Assembly: GCA_002295925.1 (NCBI GenBank)
Contig: DBGO01000015.1
Span: 62,001-126,000, forward strand
DNA: 64,000 nt
Origin: Flavobacteriales bacterium UBA852
Lineage (GTDB): Bacteria; Bacteroidota; Bacteroidia; Flavobacteriales_E; Vicingaceae
Direction of reading: 5' to 3'
Shown piece by piece: positions 34,261 to 43,664 of this stretch. Position numbers and translations under genes: made by a program. The notes beneath the pieces are model-generated. The model was not told the origin of the DNA, did not search any database, and saw only the letters and a program-made list of their open reading frames with translations. Within the stretch, counting starts at the first letter, position 1. Each line of letters begins with the position of its first letter.

Positions 34261-35649
34261 ATGCATCAAGAAGCGTCAATAAGAGAACCGTTAATTCTGG
34301 GTGAAAAAACCTACAAAGACATCACCGATGATGTAATTCGCCCAATTGAAGGAAAGGCAAGTAAACTGTGGTATATCTTTTTTACCGTAGCAGTTATTAC
34401 CGCATTATACGGAATTGGACAAATACTTTACTTACTCGGTACAGGAGTTGGAGTTTGGGGATTGAACAAGACTATTAACTGGGCTTGGGATATTACCAAC
34501 TTCGTATGGTGGGTAGGTATTGGTCATGCCGGTACGTTAATCTCTGCCGTGTTATTGTTGTTCCGTCAAAAATGGAGAATGGCAATAAACCGATCTGCAG
34601 AGGCGATGACCATCTTTGCCGTATTTATGGCCGGTATTTTCCCAATGATTCACATGGGACGTATATGGATGGCTTATTGGGTACTACCCTTACCTAATCA
34701 ATTTGGTCCTTTATGGGTAAACTTTAACTCACCACTGCTTTGGGATGTATTTGCAATTTCAACCTACTTGTCAGTATCATTGGTTTTCTGGTATATAGGA
34801 CTTATTCCTGATTTTGCTACAATCAGAGACCGATTGAAAAAACCATTGCCAAAGCATATTTACAGTGTATTAAGCTTTGGATGGTCAGGAAGTGCTAAAC
34901 AATGGCAACGTTTTGAAGAAGTATCGCTTGTTTTGGCAGGATTGGCTACCCCACTAGTATTCTCGGTACACTCTATTGTATCTATGGACTTTGCCACATC
35001 GGTAGTTCCGGGTTGGCACTCAACGGTTTTCCCTCCATACTTTGTTGCAGGTGCTGTATTTTCAGGATTTGCTATGGTACAAAACCTTGTAATTGTGATG
35101 CGTAAAGTAATGCATCTTGAAAATTATATCACCATCAAACATGTGGAGTATATGAATATAGTGGTTATTGTTGTGGGTGGTATAGTAACAGTTGCTTACT
35201 TGGCTGAGTTTATTATGGCTTGGTATAGTGGTAATCCTTACGAAGACTTTATTTATTTGTCTTGGGATGCAGCAAGAGGTCCATACGGATGGGCATTTTG
35301 GTCATTGATTATTTTCAACAACCTTATTCCGCAATTATATTGGATAAAGAAAATAAGAAGAAACTTATATTGGACATTCTTAATTTCTATCGGAATAAAC
35401 ATAGGTATGTGGTTTGAGCGTTTTGATATCATTGTATTATGTTTGAACCGCGATTATTTACCATCTTCTTGGACGATGTTCTACCCAACAGCAACCGATA
35501 TTGGAATTTATGTTGGAACATTAGGAATATTCTCAACTTTCTTCTTATTGTTTACGCGTTATTTCCCTGTATTGGCATTTAACGAAGTAAAAACAATATT
35601 GAAATCGTCGGGCGAACAATATAAAAAACAACATCAAGATAATCATTAA
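34261..35649 (+). CDS. actC: Alternative complex III membrane subunit ActC (NrfD/PsrC-like)
   Basis: 462 residues with about ten transmembrane helices of the NrfD/polysulfide reductase membrane type. It forms the quinol-binding inner-membrane part next to ActB; a likely proton-path histidine/aspartate region appears in VWWVGIGHAGTLIS. It starts 12 bases after actB. ActF further along is its distant paralogue. Confidence 0.95.
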   Translation: MHQEASIREPLILGEKTYKDITDDVIRPIEGKASKLWYIFFTVAVITALYGIGQILYLLGTGVGVWGLNKTINWAWDITNFVWWVGIGHAGTLISAVLLLFRQKWRMAINRSAEAMTIFAVFMAGIFPMIHMGRIWMAYWVLPLPNQFGPLWVNFNSPLLWDVFAISTYLSVSLVFWYIGLIPDFATIRDRLKKPLPKHIYSVLSFGWSGSAKQWQRFEEVSLVLAGLATPLVFSVHSIVSMDFATSVVPGWHSTVFPPYFVAGAVFSGFAMVQNLVIVMRKVMHLENYITIKHVEYMNIVVIVVGGIVTVAYLAEFIMAWYSGNPYEDFIYLSWDAARGPYGWAFWSLIIFNNLIPQLYWIKKIRRNLYWTFLISIGINIGMWFERFDIIVLCLNRDYLPSSWTMFYPTATDIGIYVGTLGIFSTFFLLFTRYFPVLAFNEVKTILKSSGEQYKKQHQDNH

Positions 35650-35673
35650 TAAATTAAAAAAATTAATAAGACT

Positions 35674-36204
35674 ATGTCTGATAAAATACTATACGCAGTT
35701 TTCGGTGATGATGAAGTAGCATTAAATGCTGCCAAGAAAGTAACATCCGAAGGAGTGCATGTAAGCGATGTATTCTCTCCGTTTCCTATTCACGGAATAG
35801 ATCCCGTGATAGGTTTAAAGCGAACCAGAATTGCCATTGCTGCATTTATTTACGGAACATTGGGTACCATTTTGGCTTTATCGGGAATGTATTATTTCAT
35901 GATTTATGATTGGCCACAAGACTTTGGTGGTAAACCTAATTTTACATTTGTAGATAATGTAACATCATTTGTTCCAATTACATTTGAATTTTCTGTTTTA
36001 TTGGCAGCACACGGAATGGCTGTTACATTTCTTTTCAGAAACTGGACATTACCGTTTATGAAAGCACATAACCCAATTCCGGAATCAACCGATGATAAAT
36101 TTGTATTGGAGTTTCGTGCATCAGAAAACGAAAAAAGTTTAGAAGAAATTAAAGCCATGGTAGAAGCTGGTGGTGTTGAAAGAATTATTGAAAAAGAAGC
36201 ATAG
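35674..36204 (+). CDS. actD: Alternative complex III subunit ActD (DUF3341)
   Basis: 176 residues: a cytoplasmic N-terminal domain (ILYAVFGDDEVALNAAKK) followed by two transmembrane helices at about 55-80 and 100-122 and a soluble tail. This is the DUF3341 architecture of ActD. It starts 24 bases after actC. ActE begins 31 bases beyond its stop. Confidence 0.93.
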   Translation: MSDKILYAVFGDDEVALNAAKKVTSEGVHVSDVFSPFPIHGIDPVIGLKRTRIAIAAFIYGTLGTILALSGMYYFMIYDWPQDFGGKPNFTFVDNVTSFVPITFEFSVLLAAHGMAVTFLFRNWTLPFMKAHNPIPESTDDKFVLEFRASENEKSLEEIKAMVEAGGVERIIEKEA

Positions 36205-36235
36205 TATTATTAATGATATATATACATTATTAAAG

Positions 36236-36871
36236 ATGAAACAAATCATAAAAATAGCATTAGGAGTATTTATCTTGGCATCAGCAACCGGATGTAAAGA
36301 TAAAGATGGGCTTGCACCTGAATATATGCCCGATATGTATCGTTCTCCGGCAATAGAAACGTATGTAGATTACGGAATGGATCCATACTACGTTGGAGAA
36401 GCAATTGCCGAACAACAAAGAAACAGACCTTCGGCACGTAAACCTGTTGAAGGTACAATTCCTCGTGGATATATGCCTTATCCGTATCCAAATACTTTTG
36501 AAGGGTATCAATTGGCTGGTGAACAATTAAAGAACCCTTTGCCAAAAACAGAAGAAAATGTAAAAAAAGGTAAAGAATTATTTGGTATGTTCTGTGTACA
36601 CTGTCATGGTAAAGATGGACAAGGACAAGGTTCTTTGGTCGAAAATGGGAAATTCCCACCTATTCCAACTAAATTTAATGAAAATTTAGATTTACCCGAA
36701 GGGAAAATGTTTCACACAATCACTTACGGTAAAGGTTTAATGGGTTCTCATGCTTCACAACTTACACAAGAAGAACGTTGGTTATTGGTTATGTATATCC
36801 GTAATCAATTTATGAAAGAACCATTAAATAATAATGTAAATATTGAAGCAGATACAAACGCAGTTCATTAA
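36236..36871 (+). CDS. actE: Alternative complex III mono-heme cytochrome c subunit ActE
   Basis: 211 residues from the ATG at 36236. A longer frame overlaps actD, but the lipoprotein signal MKQIIKIALGVFILASATGC starts here. The cysteine of ATGC is the lipid anchor. One heme motif, CVHCHG, lies near residue 119, with the axial methionine probably in MGSHAS. It sits on the periplasmic face of complex III and can hand electrons to the oxidase. Confidence 0.94.
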   Translation: MKQIIKIALGVFILASATGCKDKDGLAPEYMPDMYRSPAIETYVDYGMDPYYVGEAIAEQQRNRPSARKPVEGTIPRGYMPYPYPNTFEGYQLAGEQLKNPLPKTEENVKKGKELFGMFCVHCHGKDGQGQGSLVENGKFPPIPTKFNENLDLPEGKMFHTITYGKGLMGSHASQLTQEERWLLVMYIRNQFMKEPLNNNVNIEADTNAVH

Positions 36872-36898
36872 TTTTGTTACATCGAAAACTTTAAAAAA

Positions 36899-38092
36899 AT
36901 GGAATATACACCATCCGGTAAATTAAAAATGTCAACCTACATCATGATTTTAGTAGGTATTGTAGCATTGGCGTTAGGTTTTGTCAATGACCATACAGAA
37001 CATCATAATGCATTTTGGGCAAACCTGTTGCTAAACGGTTTCTTTTTTATGACAATTTCATTGGCAGCTACGTTTTTTATAGCTGTTCAATATGCAGCAG
37101 AAGCCGCCTGGGCTGTCGTGTTTAAACGAATTTTCGAAGCGTTGATGGCGTTCTTGCCTTATGGTGGTATAATAGTAACTATAGTATTGGCTATGAACAG
37201 TGCCGGTGTTGCACATATGTATCATTGGATGGATCCTGAGGTAATGGATCCTAATTCGGAGCATTACGATGCTTTGATTGCTATGAAAAAACCTTATTTA
37301 AACCAAGTTTTCTTTTGGATTAGAACGGTTATTTATTTGGCAGGATGGATTTATTTTGCACGCTATTTCCGTAAAAAGTCATTAGAAGAAGACCAAATTG
37401 GTGGTGAATCTTTCTTTTGGCAAAATAGAACCATGTCGGCTATATTCTTAGTATTTTTTGGATTCTCTGAAATGTTTGCCGTATGGGATTGGGTAATGAG
37501 CATTGATGTACATTGGCACAGTAACTTATACCATTGGTATTTATTTGCCACAATGTGGTTGGCTTTTATTGCTCTTTCATTGTTAATCACTTACTATCTT
37601 AAAGGAAAAGGTCATTTAAAAGAAGTAAACGATAGCCACTTGCATGATTTAGGAAAATGGTTGTTTGCCGTTGGTTTATTGTGGGCTTATTTCTTCTATG
37701 CACAATTCTTGCTGATTTGGTATGCAGATATGCCCGAAGAAACAGTTTATTTTAAACTTAGAATAAAAGAATATGGCGGATTGTTCTTTGGAACAGCGTT
37801 GTTTAATTTCTTTGTACCATTCTGGGTATTAATGTCAAGAGATGCTAAGCGTAATCCTGTATTTGTAGTACCTGTAGCAATATTATTGTTCATATCACAC
37901 TTTTTAACTTATTGGTTGGTATTTTTACCAAGCGCTACAGGTGGGCATGATCATTTATCTTTTACCGATATAGGTGTATTTATCGGATTTTTAGGAGCAT
38001 TTTTACTTGTTACATTTAATGCATTGGCAAAAGCTCCGTTAGTAGTTAAAAATCATCCATATTTAGAAGAAAGCAAGCATTTACATATATAA
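36899..38092 (+). CDS. actF: Alternative complex III membrane subunit ActF
   Basis: 397 residues, about ten transmembrane helices, similar in layout to ActC but with an HxH-rich region (SIDVHWHSNLYHWY) in the middle helices. It forms the second large membrane subunit of complex III. It starts 27 bases after actE and precedes the cytochrome oxidase genes by 30 bases. Confidence 0.94.
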   Translation: MEYTPSGKLKMSTYIMILVGIVALALGFVNDHTEHHNAFWANLLLNGFFFMTISLAATFFIAVQYAAEAAWAVVFKRIFEALMAFLPYGGIIVTIVLAMNSAGVAHMYHWMDPEVMDPNSEHYDALIAMKKPYLNQVFFWIRTVIYLAGWIYFARYFRKKSLEEDQIGGESFFWQNRTMSAIFLVFFGFSEMFAVWDWVMSIDVHWHSNLYHWYLFATMWLAFIALSLLITYYLKGKGHLKEVNDSHLHDLGKWLFAVGLLWAYFFYAQFLLIWYADMPEETVYFKLRIKEYGGLFFGTALFNFFVPFWVLMSRDAKRNPVFVVPVAILLFISHFLTYWLVFLPSATGGHDHLSFTDIGVFIGFLGAFLLVTFNALAKAPLVVKNHPYLEESKHLHI

Positions 38093-38122
38093 TCAAAACA
38101 TCACAATTAAAAATTATTAGAG

Positions 38123-39148
38123 ATGGGAGTTACATTAACATTTATTGCAATAGTATTAGGAATAGTAGCTGTAGTGTACTTGCTAAGAGTATTCGAACTG
38201 TCTGCTATAGCACAAGGTAAAAAACCTTGGGAAGTAACAGAGGAAGAAGGCAAGAATCAGGCAAGATTAATGCCGGTATTTATGATTGCTTTTTACGCAT
38301 TTTTTATTTGGCAAATCGTACATTGGGGTCCATATCTACTTCCTGAATCTGCTTCAAAGCATGGAGAAGATTATGATACGTTAATGACCATTACAATGGG
38401 ATTAATCATATTTGTATTCTTTGTAACTCAAACACTATTGTTTTATTTTGCCTACAAATATGCTTACAGCAAAAACCGTAGAGCAACATATTACGCTCAT
38501 AATAATAAATTAGAATTATTGTGGACAGGTGTGCCTTCGTTAGTATTGACAATTCTTATTTTATTCGGTTTGAACACGTGGAACGAAATAATGCAACCGG
38601 TTAATGAAGAGGAAGAACATGTGTTAATTGAATTGTATGCAAAACAATTTGACTGGACAGCAAGATATGCAGGAAAAGACAATAAACTGGGACGTGCCAG
38701 TGTAAAGAACATAGCAGGTACAAATGCTCTTGGTGTTGATTCTACTGATATTCATGCTAATGATGATAAAATTGTAAAAGGCGAATTTCATATTCCTGTT
38801 GGTGTACCTGTACAATTTGTGATGCGTTCGCAAGATGTATTGCACAGTGCTTATATGCCTCACTTCCGTGCGCAAATGAACTGTGTACCCGGTGCTAAAA
38901 CACAATTTAACTTTACTCCAACTATCACTACGGAAGAAATGCGTCAAAAAACAGGTAATCCGGATTTCAATTATATCTTATTATGTAATAAAATTTGTGG
39001 TGCAGCACACTACAATATGCAAATGGATATAATTGTAGAATCAAAAGAAGACTACGAAAAATGGTTGGCAGAACAAAAAGAGTTCAATCCAAACGGTAAA
39101 AATGCCAACAATATCAACGAAAAAGAAATTAAATTAGCTCAACGATAA
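38123..39148 (+). CDS. coxB: Cytochrome c oxidase subunit II
   Basis: 341 residues. Three hydrophobic segments are visible (about 1-22, 50-70, 90-115), one more than in the simplest subunit II. The CuA domain carries its ligands in DVLHSAYMPH and CNKICGAAHYNMQM. It accepts electrons, here presumably from complex III, and passes them to subunit I. No C-terminal cytochrome c domain is fused. A lysine/asparagine-rich tail follows the CuA site. Confidence 0.96.
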   Translation: MGVTLTFIAIVLGIVAVVYLLRVFELSAIAQGKKPWEVTEEEGKNQARLMPVFMIAFYAFFIWQIVHWGPYLLPESASKHGEDYDTLMTITMGLIIFVFFVTQTLLFYFAYKYAYSKNRRATYYAHNNKLELLWTGVPSLVLTILILFGLNTWNEIMQPVNEEEEHVLIELYAKQFDWTARYAGKDNKLGRASVKNIAGTNALGVDSTDIHANDDKIVKGEFHIPVGVPVQFVMRSQDVLHSAYMPHFRAQMNCVPGAKTQFNFTPTITTEEMRQKTGNPDFNYILLCNKICGAAHYNMQMDIIVESKEDYEKWLAEQKEFNPNGKNANNINEKEIKLAQR

Positions 39149-39173
39149 TCAAAATAATAAAAAGCATTAAAAG

Positions 39174-40934
39174 ATGACTGCACATTCACATAAAAAGGAT
39201 TGGTTATTTACTTACGTATTCAGTACAGACCATAAAATGATTTCTAAGCAATTCCTGTTTACAGGTTTTATTATGGGATTTATAGGAATGCTGATGAGTA
39301 CGTTTTTCCGTTTACAATTAGGTTGGCCAGGAGAAAGTTTTGAAGTTTTCAAAATGTTTTTGGGCGACTGGGCTACTGAAGGAGTTCTAAATCCTGATAA
39401 ATATTTGGCATTGGTTACAATGCACGGAACTATTATGGTATTCTTTTTGTTGACCGGTGGTTTAAGTGGTACGTTCAGTAACTTACTTATTCCGTTGCAA
39501 ATTGGTGCTCGTGATATGGCCAGTGGATTCATTAATATGCTTTCTTATTGGTTATTCTTTTTATCAAGTGTAGTAATGCTTGTATCTTTATTTGTTGAAG
39601 GTGGTTCCGCTTCTGCAGGTTGGACAATATACCCACCTCTTAGTGCACTTCCTCAAGCAATTCCAGGTTCTGGGTTAGGTATGACATTATGGCTAATCTC
39701 TATGACTATATTTATTGCTTCCTCACTATTAGGTTCGCTAAATTATATTGTAACTATACTAAACCTCCGTACCAAAGGAATGAAAATGACAAGAATGCCA
39801 TTGACAATTTGGGCATTCTTATTTACTGCTATTTTAGGTGTATTATCTTTCCCTGTATTATTATCTGCAGCATTGTTATTAGTATTTGACAGAAGTTTTG
39901 GAACATCGTTCTATTTGTCTGATATTTTCATGGGTGGAGAATTATTACCTTATGAAGGAGGTAGCCCAATACTATTTGAACATTTATTTTGGTTCTTAGG
40001 ACACCCTGAGGTATATATTGTTTTATTACCTGCTTTAGGTATTACTTCTGAAATTGTATCAACAATGTCTCGTAAACCCATCTTCGGGTATCGTGCAATG
40101 GTTGGCTCTATGATGGCAATTGGATTTTTATCTATGATTGTATGGGGGCACCATATGTTCGTAACTGGTATGAACCCATTTTTAGGAGCTGTATTTACAT
40201 TTACTACATTATTAATTGCTATTCCTTCTGCTGTAAAAGTGTTTAATTACCTGACTACCTTATGGAAAGGTAATATTAAGTTCACACCGGCAATGTTGTT
40301 TAGTATTGGATTGGTTTCAACTTTTATTTCAGGAGGTTTAACTGGGCTTATTCTTGGTGATTCGGCACTTGATATAAATGTTCACGACACTTATTTTGTA
40401 GTAGGTCACTTCCATATTGTAATGGGATTATCTGCGGTATTTGGAATGTTTGCCGGTGTTTATCATTGGGCACCCAAAATGTTTGGACGTATGATGAACA
40501 ATCAATTGGGAGTAGCTCACTTCTGGTTAACATTTGCTTCAGCTTATGGTGTGTTCTTCCCAATGCACTTTTTGGGATTAGCAGGTGTACCAAGACGTTA
40601 TTACACCAATTCAAACTTCCCATTGTTCGATAATTTTGTTGATTTGAATGAATTAGTTTCAATATTTGCAATAATTGCCGCTTTTGCTCAATTATTGTTT
40701 ATCGTGAACTTGATTTATACTGCCTTTAGAGGACCAAAAGCCACAAGAAACCCATGGCATGGAAACACACTTGAGTGGACAACGCCTGTTGAACATATTC
40801 ACGGAAACTGGCCCGGAGAAATACCTGAGGTTCATCGTTGGGCTTACGATTACAGTAAACCAGGAGCAGAAAATGATTATATCCCTCAAACTGTACCGTT
40901 AGGTCCAGATGAAGAAGATGAAGGTGGTCATTAA
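39174..40934 (+). CDS. coxA: Cytochrome c oxidase subunit I (A1-type heme-copper oxidase)
   Basis: 586 residues with 12 or more helices. The CuB/heme ligands are seen in GHPEVYI (His, the Glu of the D channel and the cross-linked Tyr), WGHHMF, and HDTYFVVGHFHIVMG. The Glu and Tyr of GHPEVY place it in the A1 group of proton-pumping oxidases. It starts 25 bases after coxB and closes the operon. Subunit III and the heme A synthesis genes (ctaA, ctaB) do not follow, so they lie elsewhere. Confidence 0.97.
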   Translation: MTAHSHKKDWLFTYVFSTDHKMISKQFLFTGFIMGFIGMLMSTFFRLQLGWPGESFEVFKMFLGDWATEGVLNPDKYLALVTMHGTIMVFFLLTGGLSGTFSNLLIPLQIGARDMASGFINMLSYWLFFLSSVVMLVSLFVEGGSASAGWTIYPPLSALPQAIPGSGLGMTLWLISMTIFIASSLLGSLNYIVTILNLRTKGMKMTRMPLTIWAFLFTAILGVLSFPVLLSAALLLVFDRSFGTSFYLSDIFMGGELLPYEGGSPILFEHLFWFLGHPEVYIVLLPALGITSEIVSTMSRKPIFGYRAMVGSMMAIGFLSMIVWGHHMFVTGMNPFLGAVFTFTTLLIAIPSAVKVFNYLTTLWKGNIKFTPAMLFSIGLVSTFISGGLTGLILGDSALDINVHDTYFVVGHFHIVMGLSAVFGMFAGVYHWAPKMFGRMMNNQLGVAHFWLTFASAYGVFFPMHFLGLAGVPRRYYTNSNFPLFDNFVDLNELVSIFAIIAAFAQLLFIVNLIYTAFRGPKATRNPWHGNTLEWTTPVEHIHGNWPGEIPEVHRWAYDYSKPGAENDYIPQTVPLGPDEEDEGGH

Positions 40935-40958
40935 AAAATCACATATCTCAATATTATC

Positions 40959-40993
40959 AAAAATGTCCTTAACCATTGTTAAGGGCATTTTTT
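40959..40993 (+). terminator. Strong intrinsic terminator after coxA, overlapping the next start codon
   Basis: A 15-base-pair stem (one G-T pair) with loop CATT, arms around TGTCCTTAAC and GTTAAGGGCA, ending in a T run. It starts 25 bases after the coxA stop. The ATG at 40963 lies in its left arm and the first ten codons of the following gene are inside the structure. Confidence 0.88.
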
Positions 40994-41574
40994 GTATTGT
41001 ATTAATTTTCTTCACTACAAATATTTTTTCTCAAGCAACCGTTTTTGAAGGAAATATCAGAAAAGCTCTTCACACCAAACCAAAAATTAAATTTAAACTT
41101 GATAACAGAAACAGTTTTGTTACCAATTCATTTGCACGAACTTTTGGCGTTAAAGCGGCACTTGACTTTAACAAAATCTTGGAATTTGGCATTGGCTATA
41201 ATTTTTTGATTTCGAATTATCGAAAATATTTTAATGCAGAAAATCGAACCTTGTATTACAACTATTTTTCTCCCTATTTGCAATACAACATTCTGTTAAA
41301 ATCAAAATTTGAGATTCAACTTCCTGTTCAATTTGGTATTGGAAATTCTTACTTTGAATATTTTGGCAAAACATATAATAAGTCATTGATGATATCGTAT
41401 GAGCCGGCAATTACGTTTTTATATAAACCATTTCCTTTTCTAGGGTTGGGAGCAGGTACCGGTTATCGGTTAATGATTGTTTCAAATACTAAAATTGATG
41501 AAAAATTTACTTCACCAATTTATTTATACAAAATCATTTTCTTTTTTAATACCATTTTTAAAAATAAGGATTAA
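40963..41574 (+). CDS. Small putative outer-membrane beta-barrel protein
   Basis: 203 residues from the ATG at 40963, chosen because MSLTIVKGIFCIVLIFFTTNIFSQ is a proper signal peptide. A longer frame begins at 40909 inside coxA and has a basic MKKMKVVIKKS start. The mature part is made of alternating strands (LEFGIGYNFLI, YLQYNILLKS, PFLGLGAGTGYRLM) and ends in a KIIFFFNTIF strand. I recognise no named family. Its start codon sits inside the coxA terminator hairpin, so expression is either from read-through or from a promoter not obvious here. Confidence 0.68.
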   Translation: MSLTIVKGIFCIVLIFFTTNIFSQATVFEGNIRKALHTKPKIKFKLDNRNSFVTNSFARTFGVKAALDFNKILEFGIGYNFLISNYRKYFNAENRTLYYNYFSPYLQYNILLKSKFEIQLPVQFGIGNSYFEYFGKTYNKSLMISYEPAITFLYKPFPFLGLGAGTGYRLMIVSNTKIDEKFTSPIYLYKIIFFFNTIFKNKD

Positions 41575-41585
41575 ATAAATTACTG

Positions 41586-41593
41586 TAAATTTG
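41586..41593 (+). promoter_or_regulatory. Bacteroidota -7 element before ruvB
   Basis: TAAATTTG, 19 bases before the ruvB ATG. No TTTG box is visible 19 bases upstream. Confidence 0.4.
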
Positions 41594-41612
41594 TTTATTC
41601 ACAATTAGCAGT

Positions 41613-42635
41613 ATGAACGAATACCTTGACCCTGAAAATGAAAATTTATCCAATTCCGAAAAGGAATTTGAAAAAGTCTTACGACCCTTATCGTTTGACG
41701 ACTTTACAGGGCAAGAATCTGTTGTGGAAAATTTAAAGGTATTTGTTACGGCAGCATTACAAAGAGGAGAGTCGCTCGACCATGTTTTATTACACGGTCC
41801 GCCCGGATTGGGGAAAACGACATTAGCCAATATCATTGCTAACGAATTGGATGTAAACTTTAAGGTTACCAGTGGTCCTGTTTTGGAAAAGCCCGGTGAT
41901 TTAGCCGGTTTGCTTACCAATTTAGAACATGGCGATGTGTTATTTATAGATGAAATACATCGTTTAAGTCCTGTAGTGGAAGAATACTTGTATTCTGCCA
42001 TGGAGGATTATAAAATTGATATAATGATTGATGCCGGACCTAATGCTCGTTCGGTACAAATTGAATTAAATCCGTTTACTCTGATAGGCGCAACTACTCG
42101 AACCGGGTTACTTACAGCTCCTTTACGAGCCCGATTTGGCATCCTCTCGCGCTTAGAGTATTATGATACGACTTTACTTACTAAAATCGTTAAACGTTCT
42201 GCCGGTATTTTGAAAGTGGAGATTGACGAAAAAGCCGCTATCGAAATTGCTTCAAGAAGCAGAGGTACACCTCGAATTGCAAATGCTTTGCTTCGCAGGG
42301 TAAGAGATTTTGCACAAGTAAAAGGCAATGGAAGAATTACTTTGGCAATAGCCAAACATGCTTTAGAGGCACTAAATGTAGATAAAAATGGATTGGATGA
42401 AATGGATAACCGAATTTTGTCGGCAATTATTGATAAATTTAAAGGCGGCCCGGTAGGATTGACAACCATTGCCACTGCTGTAAGCGAACAAGCCGGAACA
42501 ATAGAAGAAGTGTACGAACCGTATTTGATAAAAGAAGGCTATTTGATAAGAACACCTCGAGGTAGAGAAGCTACTGAAAAAGCATATAAACATTTGGGAC
42601 GAATAAAAAATCCCGATCAAGGAACCTTGTTTTAG
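41613..42635 (+). CDS. ruvB: Holliday junction branch migration helicase RuvB
   Basis: 340 residues, complete AAA+ motor. Walker A GPPGLGKTT at 62-70, Walker B FIDEIHRL near 110, sensor 1 GATTRTG, arginine-finger region APLRARFG, and a winged helix at the C-terminus with EGYLIRTPRGREAT. RuvB drives branch migration on RuvA-bound junctions. ruvA is not in the window. queG follows 9 bases later. Confidence 0.98.
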   Translation: MNEYLDPENENLSNSEKEFEKVLRPLSFDDFTGQESVVENLKVFVTAALQRGESLDHVLLHGPPGLGKTTLANIIANELDVNFKVTSGPVLEKPGDLAGLLTNLEHGDVLFIDEIHRLSPVVEEYLYSAMEDYKIDIMIDAGPNARSVQIELNPFTLIGATTRTGLLTAPLRARFGILSRLEYYDTTLLTKIVKRSAGILKVEIDEKAAIEIASRSRGTPRIANALLRRVRDFAQVKGNGRITLAIAKHALEALNVDKNGLDEMDNRILSAIIDKFKGGPVGLTTIATAVSEQAGTIEEVYEPYLIKEGYLIRTPRGREATEKAYKHLGRIKNPDQGTLF

Positions 42636-42644
42636 CATTATTTT

Positions 42645-43589
42645 ATGCCATTTTCCGTAACTGAAAAAGCGCACGCACAAAAAATAAAACAACTTGCCCA
42701 AGAATTTGGCTTTTTGGATTGTGGCATTGTAAAAGCCGATTTTTTGCCAAAAGAAGCAGAGCGTTTAAAAGAATGGCTGTCCAATGAATATCACGGCGAA
42801 ATGAAATACATGGAAAATCATTTCGAAAAACGGGTGAATCCTGCAAAACTTGTTGAAAATACAAAATCCGTTATTGTTCTTACCTATAATTATTATCCAA
42901 CTAAAAAGCAACGGGAAGATTCTTACAAAATAGCCAAATATGCTTATGGAAAAGACTATCATTTTATATTGAAAGAAAAATTACAAAAGTTATGGCTGGC
43001 TATTGAAAATACATTGGATATAAAAATGCAAGGAAGAATTTTTGTAGATTCGGCACCGGTTTTGGAACGTTCGCTTGCTCAACAAGCCGGTTTGGGATGG
43101 ATAGGGAAAAACACAATGCTCATCAGCAAACAAAAGGGCTCGTTTTTTTTCATCAGTGAATTATTTGTAGATATTCCCTTGGCTTACGACACACCATTTA
43201 AAACCGACCATTGTGGTACATGCACACGATGTATAGAGGCGTGTCCTACCGATGCTATTTTGCCCGGTAAAACCTTAAATGCAAAACAATGCATCTCTTA
43301 TTTTACCATTGAGTTAAAAGACGAAAATTTATCTGCACATGTAAATAAAAAATGGGATGATTGGATTTTTGGATGTGATATTTGTCAAGATGTATGTCCG
43401 TGGAATCGCTTTGCAACACCACATAACGAACCTGCATTTGAGCCCGATACCCGATTGCTCAATTTTTCAAAAAGTGATTGGGAAAATCTCTCAAAAGAAG
43501 AGTTTAACCAAATATTTAAAAAATCTGCTGTAAAACGCACAAAATACAGTGGATTGATGAGAAATATTAAGTTTTTGAAAGAAAATTAA
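42645..43589 (+). CDS. queG: Epoxyqueuosine reductase QueG
   Basis: 314 residues. The cobalamin-binding N-terminal domain (DUF1730; ARPLKE-like LERSLAQQAGLGWIGKNT segment) is followed by two [4Fe-4S] motifs, CGTCTRCIEACPTDAI and CDICQDVCPWNRF. The enzyme completes queuosine in tRNA by reducing the epoxide. The C-terminal HEAT repeat is short or missing, as in many family members. Confidence 0.96.
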   Translation: MPFSVTEKAHAQKIKQLAQEFGFLDCGIVKADFLPKEAERLKEWLSNEYHGEMKYMENHFEKRVNPAKLVENTKSVIVLTYNYYPTKKQREDSYKIAKYAYGKDYHFILKEKLQKLWLAIENTLDIKMQGRIFVDSAPVLERSLAQQAGLGWIGKNTMLISKQKGSFFFISELFVDIPLAYDTPFKTDHCGTCTRCIEACPTDAILPGKTLNAKQCISYFTIELKDENLSAHVNKKWDDWIFGCDICQDVCPWNRFATPHNEPAFEPDTRLLNFSKSDWENLSKEEFNQIFKKSAVKRTKYSGLMRNIKFLKEN

Positions 43590-43664
43590 CACAATTCGTA
43601 CACAACATTTTTTCAAAAGATTCGTAAAAATGGCATAGGGTTTGCATAAATTCTAAAAAAACGA

